Source: Nissolia schottii
Lineage: Eukaryota; Streptophyta; Magnoliopsida; Fabales; Fabaceae
Length of the DNA stretch: 64,000 nucleotides
Reading direction: 5' to 3'
Assembly: GCA_003254905.1 (NCBI GenBank)
Contig: QANU01032482.1
Coordinates: 1 to 64,000, forward strand
Position numbers and translations under genes: made by a program. Numbering within the stretch: position 1 is the first letter of the stretch; each line of letters begins with the position of its first letter. The notes beneath the pieces are model-generated. The model had not been told where the DNA came from. It searched no databases and saw only the letters and a program-made list of their open reading frames with translations. Of the stretch, positions 25,388 through 38,400 are shown piece after piece.

Positions 25388-27583
25388 TTATCCTGTGATG
25401 CCACCGCACTGGATCGCGCTGGCGCTCCGAATATTCCTCCGCCGGAAAACCGCCGAACACTCCGGCAACTCACCAAGACCGGCGAACAGCGACTCCTCGT
25501 CCTCCTCCCCTACCATCAGCGCCACGTCCTCCACCCCGCCGCAGATCGGGCTCTCCAGGACTCCGGCGGAGGTCACGTCGTCGAACCACCCGAACTCGTG
25601 GTGGTGGTGGTGGCAGAGCAGCACCGCCGATTCGCCGGCGAGCTCCAGATCGGAGTCGCTCGCGAAAACCGTCAGATCCTCCGGAGGGAACGCGGCGGGG
25701 GAGGTTGCGGCGGTGGCTCCGCCGTCGATAACGGCGGAGGTTACGGTGACGGCGGCGGCGGAGGAGGAGTGGGATTTTGACACGGGGAGGGAGTGGTTGT
25801 GCTCGTAGGCGTACGTGACGAGGAGCTTGGTGGGGTCCACGCGGCATCGCTCAACTTGCTTCCTAGCGGGACACCCCTTTGAACTGCTGCATCGGTAGTA
25901 TCCCCTGCAATTTGTAGATTCATATTAATATTAATTTATTGTCATTAATAATAATTATTTATATTATTAATTGAATGATAATGCCGGTTTTTTTTTTATT
26001 AGAGAAATGTTGATGGGAAAATATTAGAAAAATGAAGAACGATGTGGATTGGGTGACAATCCAAGACGAGAAAATGGTACTTTCACATAGATGGGTTTTC
26101 TAGTCATATCAGAAGCGCGTGCTCAGTCACTACACCTTTAATTTAGTGCTACCTTTACATTGTAAAATATTTCTTATTGCAAAAAAAATAATAAAAAAAT
26201 TGTCCATCAATTTAAGAGTGTTTACACAAACTTGGATAAAAATTCACCATTAGTAAGTTTCGCTAGAATATTCTTTCTCTAAAGTTCAAAGCATTAATTA
26301 ATACTATTTAAAACAGATGGTTCTGGTTTTATTCCTTCACATAATCTCATTTTCAATATGTAATAAAACAATTTCATTTTTCCATACAATTATATGCAAC
26401 ATTTATGGTTTATAGACAAAAATATCCCCAAATTTAGCATGATTTCATTCTGAATTGATGTCTTGCTGGCAAGTATACCTAATTTTAGTCAGTTGCAAAA
26501 TTATCCTTCAGTTGCTAAAATATCCTTACTTTTCTTGTGATGCTGTTGAAACAATTATAAAAAATAATATAAAACTGTGTCAATTAAATGCGATGTTGCA
26601 TGAAAAAACATGACAAGTGCACAATCACATTCACATATTTATATAATCCATAAGCTAAACTTGTGCATAAAAGACAATTACATGCATGGTTAGAATTTTC
26701 AAAGTTGAAACGTTCATATTCGTGGAAATAAAAATGATACATTATAAAAAAAAAAATGAAATCGTCTTTGAAAATCCAAAATATCAAACTTAGATAATGA
26801 CGGCTTCCGGTTCGACATTTTTATATTCTCCAATTATTATATGGCGTGACGGCAACGCGGTTCGGCGCCCGCGTGTGCTGCATCACAACAACCTAAGTTT
26901 CTAACTACCACCACATGCGCATTTTAGCACAGCCGCCTCAAGCCTGTTTTCCTCCGCCGGTGGCAACCGCCACAAGCCCCTCACCATTCCGCCGTAAACA
27001 TCTAAATTTGGTTCTTATGGCAAAACATATTCAGCATTCTCCACTCCTAAAAAGCTTCCTATCTCCACAACTTAAGCTAAAGCTAACACATGATTAATTA
27101 AGCTTAAAAATGATGATTAAGAAAGGCAATTAAGGTAAACGAGTGTGTATTAATAATACCTGGGATAGGGGGAGCCTTTGATGGGCTTCTGGCCGTACTT
27201 CCTCCAGGCCCATGAATCGGACGGTGGATATGTCTCTCCTTTGCTCTTAGATCCATCCACGTCACCGATCGGTATCGTGACCACCCTCTTCTTCATCTCC
27301 CTCCTACGTACGTATGGAATCATGAAAAAACATTAACCCCCTTTAACGGTTAACTTCCCCCCAAAAAAATTAAATAAAAATTGAAAAATTAAGAAAATTT
27401 AAAAATAAAAAAGGGAAAGGAGGAAAGGGGACAAAGGTGGAACCTTTTCTTAGGTGATGGTGCTTCAGTTTTTGTGTCATCACCGGAGGAAGGAGAGGCA
27501 GGCCCAGCTTCGGATGCGGGCTCGGGCTCCGGCTCCTCAGGGTCAGCCATATATAATGGTTTAGTGTTGAATCTACGGTACAT
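25388..27583 (-). CDS. Group IIe WRKY transcription factor (WRKY65/WRKY69-like)
   Basis: Nuclear DNA-binding regulator of W-box (TTGACC/T) promoters. Three exons on the minus strand: 27583-27444, 27303-27160 and 25904-25388, total 266 residues. The WRKYGQK core is at 80-86 and a C-X5-C-X23-H-X1-H zinc finger uses Cys100, Cys106, His130 and His132. The second intron splits the Arg of SPYPR|GYYRC, the conserved WRKY intron site. The N-terminus ([20 protein letters not shown]) and the basic [11 protein letters not shown] before the domain match WRKY65/69. The C-terminus is acidic and Ser/Ala/Glu-rich with a short His run, plausibly an activation region. The first donor reads AG|GTTCCA, weaker than consensus. 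Overlapping plus-strand frames are antisense artefacts. The gene looks intact. Confidence 0.94.
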
Positions 27584-28100
27584 GATGGGCTTTGAAATTG
27601 TGAATCTTGGAGTGTTTTAATGTATATAAAACTCTCTGTATGTGTTGATCAATGAGTTTTTTTTTTTTTGGTGCTAGAATTGGTGATTGGGTGAGTGGGG
27701 TCGCCGGAGAAAGGAGTGGGCAGTGGCCGGAGAAGTGGTGGTGGTGGTGGTGGTGGTGGTGATGATGAGGGAATTAGGAGGAGGAGGAGGGGGAGGGTGA
27801 GAAAGAAGAAAGGGTAGGGGTTGGGGTTGGGGTTTAATATGAGCCGCCATGGTGACAGATTGGCAGCAGTGTTTGTTTATTGTGGACGTGCGAGCAAATT
27901 ACCCAATTAATTATAATATGAAAAGGGATTTATATGATGAGGTTGGGTTCATGATAAACTATAGTTTTGGATTCATTCATTGGTTGGTTTGTGTTATGAG
28001 TCATAACTACTCCATGTCTATGTATAGTGTGTAACGAATATGATGTTTAATTAGGGTTTGGAGAGAAACCACCCATATACATATATATGTAGTGCTGCAA
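27584..28100 (-). promoter_or_regulatory. WRKY upstream region with GGT repeat and G-rich tract
   Basis: Directly upstream of the WRKY start codon. It contains a GGT run at about 27735-27760, a GAGGAGG tract, and a GGGTTGGGGTTGGGGTTT stretch near 27820-27836. These G-rich plus-strand tracts are C-rich on the coding strand. They could form G-quadruplex or telo-box-like sites, but no specific factor site is proven. Confidence 0.45.
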
Positions 28101-28871
28101 TTTTGTCATATTTTCACATTGAATATGTTGTGTTTGGTGGCACGAAATCCAAATTTGAGAAAACTAGAGATGAGACTAAATTATAGAATCCAAATTAATT
28201 AGCTATAATGTGAGAAAGAAAAGAGTTAGATTATTGAATGAGACTCACTCATAATGTATTATTAATTGAGTGAATAATTATTTACGTTCTTATGTTATAA
28301 CCAATTTCGCTTTAAAACATTTGATAAATATTGTTATATGTATGTGTACTTTTAAAATAACGGTGATTAGCGGAATTATAGTTATCTTGTAGTTTATGCT
28401 TTTAAAATTTATAAGACCTAATTTTAATTTTATAAAATTTACTTATCTTACCTTCACAATTAACCATATTTTTCTCACTTATATGCTCATGCACACTACA
28501 CACATACATATGGTTAATTTTCATATAATTAATATAAAATAATTTTATATTATCATTTAATTAAATTATTTTTACCTTTGCCTCACTAGTTTGACTATGT
28601 ACATGAGCGCATATGATCTCATAATGTAATGTTTACATTCAAACCTTTAATAGTTAGATTTCTTCTAATAATTACATCTATTTTTTTTTTGTCTCCATCT
28701 TTGATTAATGCATATCATACATTTAATTTACTCGTTTTTACTTAGACTTCATCAGACATTTTTCTCACTCGATCAAAATACCTAAGACAAAATCCATATT
28801 AGAGATATAACCAAAATATCTTCTATAAGAGCATAGGAAACCTCCTCATAAGTTAGTTTTTCGGTAGTTAG
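28101..28871. other. AT-rich intergenic DNA, nothing recognised
   Basis: No coding potential, RNA gene or clear transposon end was seen. Confidence 0.45.
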
Positions 28872-29332
28872 TCGAACTTCCTATGTTCTACGATAAAATC
28901 AAAGCCTATCCACTTTATGTTGGGTCATTCGAAGATGTCCCTATAAATTTCATACTCCAACTGTCTAATTATGAGCACAACGCTAAGATATAAGCTTTGG
29001 ACAACCTTCCACATGTGCTATTTTTTGTGGTTGAGTTAGACCCACTCAATTTTTAAGAGATGCTACCATCTTTTTCACAATAGGAATTGAAGTATCCTAA
29101 CTTTCTCTCTAATGCATTAATTTTTAATCACATTTTATCTAGTATATTCACTCATCCAACACAACATCATCTATTGGCTTGTCATACAAGTAATGAGATC
29201 AAAGGTGAATATTCTTTATCGAGACTTGGTATTTATAGAAGGCTATGATAAATCAAACTAGAGCTAGCTGTCCTAACCTCCATATAACAGAAATAACAGA
29301 AAGAATAACTAACTACTAGAGGTATAACAAAA
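28872..29332. repeat. Duplicated block A (original context)
   Basis: The first 308 bp is the left flank of the Copia relic and the remainder is most of its left LTR. A copy with about 3% difference lies at 34126-34580, starting directly after an N. Confidence 0.85.
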
Positions 29333-29559
29333 TGTTAACTAAAATATAAGCTAACAAATATGTTGTATTTATTAAGTTAATACGGCCCCACAAGCTGGAG
29401 AGTGTATGTCAATAAGTCCTAGCTTGGATACATTGGTTAAGGTCCATAATACAAAGCTTTGGTGAATATATCTGCAATCTGCAGTGTTGTTGGTATTGGC
29501 AATAGATAAACAAGGCTTGCTATCATGCCCCAACTCGGATGTAACCGCACATAGGGCTA

Positions 29560-29933
29560 TTGCCCCTTTGAAAGCTCTGACGTGGCATATAACGCTCATG
29601 CATGATATAAGTAAATATTTGGTTTTATAAATAAACTTCAAATAATATATTGAAATGCATCATGTCTGAAATAAATACTAGAGTAATTGATATATGTATG
29701 CTGAAACAAAATTCTACCTAAGTGATCTGGAGCACTTCTAATAAATAAATCTTGGTAGACCCCACTGCAAAATGGAGCCTACCATTGACGCTGGATCTCG
29801 CAATTACTGGGTAAGGGGCATGTTGTCACCTTCCTCTACTATATCTTAAAACAATAAGATAGAGGAGTAGGTTGTCAACTCAGTGGTGGGTACCTCGGTA
29901 CCAATCACATAACATATACTACATATAATACAA
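29560..29933 (-). mobile_element. Chromovirus-type LTR fragment, minus orientation
   Basis: Contains blocks such as AACTCAGTGGTGGGTACCTC that match, in the same orientation, the LTR at about 59780-59900 and, inverted, 32030-32110. Ends are not resolved. Confidence 0.45.
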
Positions 29934-31229
29934 TGTCGGTGCACCTAATTGCTTCGAAGTTAATTGAAGAAGATTAACAATTAATTAAAATAATACCTTG
30001 CATACGGTTCTTCCTTAATCAAGGATTAATTGTCATTGGTTCCAAAATTAAATGTTCATAAAAGGGGTGTTGTTTATTAGTTAAAAATCTCTAACTAAAA
30101 TGCAATGCACCTAAGAGATCACGGTCACCCTCTCCTAAGCATCAACTAGTACAAGAGTTAACAACTGAGACACAGTTTCAAATACCTATACTAATTTGGT
30201 TACCTAATTGCACAACTTAATCCGACCAGGTTAATTCCCCAATTTCCCCTAAGCGGTTTGGTTAATTCTCATTGACCAATTTGAATTTACCAATCCTAGT
30301 AATCCTAATTCAAAAAATCCTACAATCGTCAAGATTTATTAACTTAGAATTAACTCTAATTAATATCATGTGATCACTACATTACCAATTAAAGAAGAGA
30401 AGAGAATTATGAATTATCATGAAGCACAAGAACCTCTAATTAATCATAATCCTAGAATTGCAGCATGCGAGGTATTAAGAAACTAATCCTCCATAGGTGG
30501 AGTATAAAAACTCATAATGATAAATATATTAAACATAAAACAGATCTGAAAAATAAGGAAAACCTGAATTGAAATTGACAGTGAAAACAAAGTTGAACAC
30601 AAAAAAACTCAAACACAATCACAAGAGTTCCAACAGTACTGAATGCAAATAAACTACCTAAGCACCACTACCAAAGACCTCGGTGCTAGAAAATAAATCT
30701 AAAATTATAGATAAACTAATCTAGGAGGCAAAGTATGAAGTTGTTGTCGTTCTCCCTTCACCCTATGTTTATTCATAACCCCAAAGGGTGAAAAAAAAAT
30801 GGTTTCAAGTCACTGCAGTGAGAATTTACGACCAGACTTGCGTTGCAGCGCTTTGGACGCGTTACAATAAAACGAAGATAATTGGGCGGCCCAATGCCCT
30901 AGACGCACTCCAGCACCTTGGTGTTGTGCTCTCCAGTGCCCTATACATGCTCCAGTGCACTTCTGAATCCCCTTTCACGCCACTTCTCGCACCAACCCTC
31001 AATTACTTACAATTCTAACAACCCAATACGAGACGTTAAACGCATAGGTTACTCGAGATAATAAAAAGTCATTCAAAATGATACCTTAAACTGCAAATTT
31101 CTCAATTATACATAAAAGAGGACAATGTGTGAATCATAGAAATTAACCATCAAATGTTCAACTACACACTTTTAGGATGCAATGTTCAATTATGGAATAA
31201 TTTAATGTGGGATAAAATCCCTTTTATCA
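29934..31229 (-). mobile_element. Family-A LTR copy, truncated at one end
   Basis: Aligns with the LTRs at 4804-6599 and 41501-42941 from about 29985 to its end at CTTTTATCA (31229). The terminal region near 29934 is shortened compared with other copies. It carries its own GC-rich cassette near 30825-30965 built from CTCCAGTGC/CTCCAGCAC-like motifs. No matching target repeat was found. Confidence 0.75.
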
Positions 31230-32245
31230 CCTAGTAACAGAAGTAGGCCTAATAATTAACATAATCTGTAACTCCCAGCATGACACGTAGATCTTAGGAT
31301 AATAAATATAGTGACCTAGATAACTCAAGTAGTCCAAGCACAAACCAAATCTAGTAACCCATATGGTTAGTGACTCAGATAGAATAGTGGAAACCCATAT
31401 CCGTGGTAGGATAGGATCATGTCAAATAAATAGAACTCATATAGTTGCTTAGGTGGTTGTTTGTGTGTAGTTTGTTATGACCCAATGCAGACTAGACGAG
31501 CAAGTTGTTCTAATACACTGTAAGACCCTACATCTATTTTCCTGGTTAGAACGAGTTCAGCATACTCAGTGAGTCCCATATATGGGTTTAGGTACCCACA
31601 GATTCTCATTTTACCCTATGGGTTCAACTACCCAGCACCGCAAGGATTTATCCTGTGGAAGCAAGGTTGGACTTATTCCTCCTTGATCGAGGTTGAGACT
31701 TGTCTCTCCTCGACCCCTTAGTTGAAGGTGGATAGATTCAGTTTCAATAGCCTATGTGGCATTTCAATTCAGTTATCGGTGTTTCGTGTGACACCATTGT
31801 TAAGTTAGGCAAGTTGTGCAGATACGCTGTAAGACCTCATTTGCAACTCATTAAACTCAGCAATGATATTATTATCTATAGTGTGTGCACCGATGTTCGT
31901 GCTTGTAGTATTTACATTTGTTTTAGCATGCTTTCATATTTGTATATGTATATTACTGCTCTGTATATATACTTGAATGATCTAGTTATTGCTTTATAGA
32001 ATTATTAATGTACGTTTCTAGTATATACTATGTGAGTGGTACCGTGGTACCCATTCGCTGAATGATAAACTCACCCTCATCTATTTTTTTCCAGATATGT
32101 GAGGATCATGGAGCTGATCCTTTAGTGCAATGGCAGTGACAGTACCAATCTCCTAGTCAATGATGAGCTCTGGTTTGTAGGGGAGAAATCAATGTATCAT
32201 TTAGTAGTTGCTCCAATGGGTCACAGGCAGGGTCTTCGGATGTTA
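31230..32245 (+). mobile_element. Chromovirus-type LTR fragment, plus orientation
   Basis: Bases 32020-32240 match, inverted, the LTR at about 59700-59960; bases 31560-31720 match, inverted, 18680-18800. A 60-70 bp piece at 31497-31570 (CAAGTTGTTCTAATACACTG) is partly repeated at 31803-31865 (CAAGTTGTGCAGATACGCTG). It faces the fragment at 29560-29933 across the family-A copy. Confidence 0.5.
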
Positions 32246-32643
32246 CACCAAGATAGATAACTTATATTCAATTATCCATATACAAACAATTTTCATGTTT
32301 TCAATTATAAGAAGTAGTTTAAAACACAATAATTTTGTTATATTATTATGCATGATCATGTTTTAGCACGTTTAGAGGCTTCTGCAAGGGAACCAGTCCC
32401 TTGCATGCCGATCTCGACTTTCGAGTCGTGACATGTTCCTTCATGTGTTGCTGATACTTGTTGTCCAATAGGTAAATTAACAAATACTGGTTTATGCAAC
32501 CTATATGAAGTGAATAAATGCAAGTTATTACATATATGGTTAATGGCACAACTATCTAAAATCCATGTGATGTACTTAGGAAATGATACAAAATTACCAT
32601 TTTGAGTTGGGATGGTAGCTACATGATTCATTGTAGATGCAAC

Positions 32644-32886
32644 GGTTAAACATCGTAGAAAACATATAAATGAGACACCAAAAAATATAGGAGAAAGATA
32701 GATAACAGAGAAATAACAATTGTATTATCTAAGTTGTGCGTTACAATGGAGGGTGAACCTATTTATAGGCTGAAACCCAACAAACAAAACTCAACGGCTA
32801 AAAATAAATCACAATCAATTACAAGATCTTACAAGATCAAATCAATCAAATCAAATCAAACATAATATATTTTATTATTTTTAACA
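32644..32886 (-). mobile_element. Solo LTR, 243 bp, TSD GCAAC
   Basis: Flanked by GCAAC at 32639-32643 and 32887-32891. On the minus strand it begins TGTTAAAAATAATA and has a CCTATAAATAGG-type promoter motif near 32760. It interrupts gag-protease sequence of the Copia relic, so it is younger than that element. Confidence 0.75.
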
Positions 32887-33337
32887 GCAACATTGGCTTG
32901 AGTTGTCGGTAGTAATGCTAAGACTTTTGTACTACTCTTACGTGAAAGAAAAATTGGATTCTTGACCTGAGTTTCTTTGTTGAACTTGTGTCTAGCTTGA
33001 ATCTTTATTTTCAATAGTTTCAGAATTTGTTTGAGCCATATGTGCACTCTTTTCAGTTGCTTGATTTTTGAACTTATAGCCAAAGGACAACCATGCTTCC
33101 AAAACACTCATCGACAGTATGCCGTGTTCTTCCACGGTGTGTGCATTTTTCCCTTGGATTATATTTGTGAGGCCTTGATCATGGAGCACAAACAACTGAG
33201 GAAAAAATTCCTTTTGTTATCTTCTGAGGCAGAGCTTGTGTTTCTCTTGTTATCCTGTGAAGAATTCATCAATGCTTTGTTGTGATCAAGAGTTTCAACA
33301 CTGAATTAGCATTCTTGCTGATTCACCATGCCAAAAA

Positions 33338-34124
33338 CCTTGTTTAGTGTTGGTAGAGGATTTATGAGCATGATCTGCGGCCTTACTATTGATTATTGTT
33401 CATTTAATCATTTCAAGTATGGTTATTAAACTCTCGAGTTAACTATTAAACTCTTTATGAGTTTACGAATTTAGGTCTTAAAATCGAGTTAAGTCGCTTA
33501 ACAATTCAGACCTAAGCAAAAAATTGGGTGAACTTGGGTAAACTCGAATAAACTCATATAAGCTCAGATAAAATCACATAAACTCGGGATAAACTCACGA
33601 GTTCATTATTTTAGTCAAAAGTTAGCCTCTCAAACCCCAACACTCAATATTTCCCAAAGATCACTCTTAATTAGGATTTCTAAATAGAATATCTTGACAT
33701 CTTGACTTATGTTAGGTTGATTAATAACATTATGAAGTTTGGATATGTTGTTTTTATGTGGTTTTAATTTATTTGATGTACTTGATGACTTATGTTTGCC
33801 TAATTATGACTTGGAAATGAAATTATGACTTATATTTTACTTTACTATAATTTTAATATATTATATTAAAGTATTATAAATATTTCTTATTAATATTTTT
33901 ATAATAAGTAAACTTTTACGGGTTTATGATTCGAGTTTACCTACGCTCCACGAGTTTAAGTAAACCCGTGTTTGATAACCTTGCTTCCAAGAACCGTGCT
34001 ACTTGGAGTGTATTTATTTGATTCTTGACTTGAACCAAAGCATTGCAAACACACATAGCTCCACAAGTACAAACCGGAATAGGCATGCAAACTTCAAATT
34101 CATCAAGCAAGGTTTTCAATCCAA
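33338..34124 (-). repeat. Duplicated block B, left copy, ending at N (34125)
   Basis: Part of the Copia relic's gag region plus A/T-rich DNA. It recurs at 34581-35355. The first third differs by several percent, and the last 450 bp or so is nearly identical. Confidence 0.85.
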
Positions 34125-34125
34125 N

Positions 34126-34580
34126 TCGAACTTCCTATGTTCTACGATAAAATCAAAGCCTATCCATTTTATGTTGGGTCATTCGAAGATGTCCCTATAA
34201 ATTTCATACTCCAAGTGTCTAATTATGAGCACAACGCTAAGATATAAGCTTTGGACAACCTTCCACATGTGCTATTTTCTGTGGTTGAGTTAGACCCACT
34301 CAATTTTTAAGAGATTCTACCATCTTTTTCACAATAGGAAGTATCCTAACTTTCTCTCTAATGCATTAATTTTTAATTACATATTATCTAGTATATCCAC
34401 TCATCCAACACAACATCATCTATTGGCTAGTCATACAAGTAATGAGATCAAAGGTGAATATTCTTTATCGAGACTTGGTATTTATACAAGGCTATGATAA
34501 ATCAAACTAGAGCTAGCTGTCCTAACCTCCATATAACAGAAATAACAGAAAGAATAACTAACTAGTAGAGGAATAACAAA
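34126..34580. repeat. Duplicated block A' following the N at 34125
   Basis: Copy of 28872-29332, that is, the left host flank plus partial LTR of the Copia relic, here joined directly to a second copy of block B. The join shares the short sequence AAAACCTTG with the first block B boundary. Either a real rearrangement or a contig-join artefact. Confidence 0.8.
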
Positions 34581-35355
34581 ACCTTGTTTAGTGTTGGTAG
34601 AGGATTTATGAGCATGATCTGCGGCCTTACTATTGAGTATTGTTCATTTAATCCTTTCAAGTATGGTTATCAAACTCTTGAGTTAACTATTAAACTCTTT
34701 ATGAGTTTACGAGTTTAGGTCTTAAAATCGAGTTAACTCCTTAACAACTTAGACCTAAGCAAACTTGGGTGAACTTGGATAAACTCATATAAGCTCAGAT
34801 AAAATCACATAAACTCGGGATAAACTCACGAGTTCACTATTTTAGTCAAAAGTTAGCCTCTCAAACCCCAAAACACAATATTTCCCAAAGATCACTCTTA
34901 ATTAGGATTTCTAAATAGAATATCTTGACATCTTGACTTATGTTAAGTAGATTAATAACATTATGAAGTTTGGATATGTTGTTTTTATGTGGTTTTAATT
35001 TATTTGATGTACTTGATGACTTATGTTTGCCTAATTATGACTTGGAAATGAAATTATGACTTATATTTTACTTTACTATAATTTTAATATATTATATTAA
35101 AGTATTATAAATATTTCTTATTAATATTTTTATAATAAGTAAACTTTTACGGGTTTATGATTCGAGTTTACCTACGCTCCACGAGTTTAAGTAAACCCGT
35201 GTTTGATAACCTTGCTTCCAAGAACCGTGCTACTTGGAGTGTATTTATTTGATTCTTGACTTGAACCAAAGCATTGCAAACACACATAGCTCCACAAGTA
35301 CAAACCGGAATAGGCATGCAAACTTCAAATTCATCAAGCAAGGTTTTCAATCCAA
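34581..35355 (-). repeat. Duplicated block B' (right copy)
   Basis: Second copy of 33338-34124, continuing without interruption into the right side of the Copia relic. Confidence 0.85.
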
Positions 35356-36103
35356 TAAAATAAGTTGTAACTGAAAGATCACCTTATCTATACGAAAAAT
35401 CTCTTCCTACAAATCGGAGACTCAAAACAAATGCGCGAATTGCTCCTGTAATTCACTCCATAGCGCTTTTGTGCTCTCAATTCAAAGAACACTTTGAGCT
35501 ATAAATCTATGGCAATACCATTGTGTGGCAGTGCTTCCATAATGGAAGAAGGAGACTTTGCATTTGTGGCTGTAGAATTGTGTTGTCGACGAAGCCTAGC
35601 TTGTTCTTGGTAAGCAACGACATCTTCATACTCCTCTACCAACAATTGTAGTTGCTTTCTGTTAGAGGAATCAGAACTAACACCAATGAAGGTGATTCAT
35701 TTGGGTGAAGGTAATAAGGATTATTGGGGGGTCTTGCATATCTGCATGTGTGTAAGCAAGAGGTGTGGCCATTGTTGCTCACAGAAGCTCTTCAAAGAAA
35801 CTCAAGATTCTGGAGGGAAAAAACTGAAAGAAGCTTCAAGAAGCTTGGGTGCATAATTGTTTCTCTTCTTATACCATATTGACTTGTAATGCAAGTAATG
35901 AGATCAAATGTGAGTATTCTTCATTGAGACTTGGTATTTATACAAGGTTGTGATAAACCAAACTAGAGCTAGCTATCCTAACTTCAACATAACAGAAAAA
36001 GCAAAAAGAATAACCAACTAGCAGAGGTATAACAGAATGTGAACTATCTTTACTCTAAGCTAAAATATATGCCAACAAATATGTTGTATTTATTATGTTA
36101 ATA

Positions 36104-38055
36104 TCATAATACAACATTGAGTCTATTTTTTTGTTTGTCTTTTACTGCATAAAATTCAATCTCATAATTAACATAGTTGGTCTTATAGTTTTGCAATAAA
36201 AAATTTCCCTAAACTTGAGCAGTGCTTGTATATCACATAAAACACCTTACAGACTCCTACATAAGTTAATGAAATATTCCAAATTAAAAAGCATTTTGCA
36301 GAAAAAAGAAAAAATATGTCCACGTAATTACTATCTTCAAAGTTTTTTTTTTTAATTAAATCACTGACATCTTGATCTATTATCAGGAATTTAGTCCAAT
36401 CCAATTCAATTGTTAACCCTTTACATGTAAAAATGTCTGGACGTGAAATTTCTATTTTATTTTATATTTTTTTTAATTTTTAGGGCTCAAACTTGAGATT
36501 ATTAATAGAAGATTAAGGCCGCACTACCTTGATCAAACTATATTGGCAGGGTAACGTCCTTGCCCACCTTTCTGTGTCAATGTTGTCAATTTAAGTTTAT
36601 TCAGTAAACATCACTTTGTAATTCACAAATTTAATTTTGTACTTTCACTTCAGTCTCAATACATACTTTTTCCCATGATGGTTGTCTAGTTAATCCCCAA
36701 AAAGGAAAAATCATTTGGATTTTTTGATTTTTTATTTATTTTATGTCTTATTCAAATAACCCAATATGATAATGAATTATGACATGAGATTCAACACAAC
36801 CCACCGAGACACAAACAAACAATTGGCCTATGCTAAACAAACCTTGTCAAAATTTTATCGAAAAAGATTTAATTAATAGGACAAACCCTTTATTAATTTT
36901 AATTAATTTGATTATTACAAGTGTCAACTTGACTCAACACCGTAAAAGTATTAATTAAATTTGTATGAGGCTCTCATGTATCAAGTATTACAGTCACTCT
37001 GTTTAAGAATAACCAATTAGCAAAGGTTGATTTTAGTAATCTGTGTGCTTAATTAACGCTAGCTAACTTTATAACAGGCCAGGTTAAACAAGGGTCCAAA
37101 CTAAGCTTTTGGATTTATTTATTTTTTATTAGTGAAACCAAACGAAATTAGCAAGAATAGGCTAGAAGGAGAAGGAAAAGGAAAAGATGGAACAGAAGAA
37201 AAACAATTAGCGGTGTTTAAAAGTTGTATTATAAATGAAAGAAACGACAGCTACATTATCTAGAAGATTTTAATTTTTACTTATCTCATTTATGCTAGTT
37301 TTAAAAGTAAAAAGTGGACTTCCTCATTTCCTTTTTGTTTCTTATTTATATTTATATTTATATTTATATTTAAACTCTAAATTTATTTATTTTCTTATCA
37401 TTTCCTTTTTATTTCTCTTTCCTATTTTCAAATCATAGTATTTGTAAAATAGACTTTCTTCCGTGTTTGCAGGTTTGAACCGTAATGTACACCAAGTTGT
37501 ACCCATCCAACAGTAATTGTATGTTATACACAAGGATGATAACGTTCACAAGCTTTTTTTTTTTAATACACTTAACAATTTTTTTTATATCAATTGTATA
37601 CCTAAAAAATAATCACTCAACAGTGACTCAATAGAGAAATAAACATTACACAATAGAAAAATAAATATTACATAAAAAAATAAACATTTTTAAACACATA
37701 AAATAAATAATATTAAACATATGCGTGTACGAACACACATAAATGTTAAGTGACAATGTTTTTTTTACTATTTTGTATTAACATTACACTCACCCATACA
37801 AGCAAAAATTTTAGGTGACAATGTTTATTTTTTAATTGTGTAATGTTTGTTTCGTTAGGTGGCTATTGACGAGCTATTTTTAATATGTACAAATAATATT
37901 TCTCTTTATTCATATATGAAAATCAAATAAAATTGGATCTACGTTGGGTTAATTAACGAAAAGTAACTTTCACACACTCTTATTTTTTACTCACATTCTA
38001 AGCGTGTGAGCTCATTTGCTGCCATACACAAACTTTTCAATAAGCAAAAACAAGT
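36104..38055. other. AT-rich intergenic DNA
   Basis: No gene recognised. A TATTTATATT-type run is at 37345-37370. Bases 37550-37860 have diffuse short repeats including AATAATCACTC and ACAATGTTT motifs, with a weak hint of a MITE that I could not bound. Confidence 0.4.
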
Positions 38056-38400
38056 TGGTGTTCACATGTAAAAACTTTTAAACAAGCATATACAAACTTT
38101 TGTTGTATAACCATTAACAAAGAATATGATGATCCAAAACCAAAAAAACAAAAAAAATTTAGTGCTTACGTACACAAATTTTTAAATAAGTATGCACAAA
38201 TTTTTTTACCTACATGCACAAACTTTAGAGCAACCATAAATAAATATGAAGGAAACGGAAACAAAGATGGAGAATAACACTTTGGTGCTTACGTACACAA
38301 ACTTTTGAACAAACATGCATAAATTTTTTTTTACAAAAATACACAAACTAATTTTGAATAAACATGCACAATTTTTTTAAAAAAAATACATAAACTTTTA
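38056..38400 (+). repeat. Degenerate tandem array, about three units of 105-130 bp
   Basis: Units start near 38056 (GGTGTTCACATG), 38160 (AGTGCTTACGTACACAAA) and 38288 (GGTGCTTACGTACACAAAC). Each is followed by CACAAACTTTT-like short repeats. No coding potential. Confidence 0.65.

Larger units (their letters stand above)
29180..36103 (-). mobile_element. Ty1/Copia relic, heavily invaded by other LTRs
   Basis: Minus-strand fossil. Related LTRs of about 203 and 224 bp lie at 29180-29382 and 35880-36103. Beside the left one are a purine tract (GCTTGTGGGGCCG on the minus strand) and the C-terminal RNase H text ADIFTKAL. Protease-like text (WILDSCAINHICNN) lies near 32400-32630 and gag-like text (FEVCMPIPVCTCGAMCVCN) near 34000-34120 and again near 35200-35350. 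Most of pol is missing or replaced by inserted LTRs. Many breaks. A tRNA-Met-like primer site degenerates beside the right LTR. Confidence 0.75.

Noticed and set aside
25329-25808. Plus-strand frames of 136-159 residues
   Set aside because: They are antisense to WRKY exon 3 and reflect its high GC content.
32644-32886. Native spacer of the Copia relic
   Set aside because: GCAAC repeats on both sides and an LTR-like TATA motif make a separate solo LTR the better explanation.
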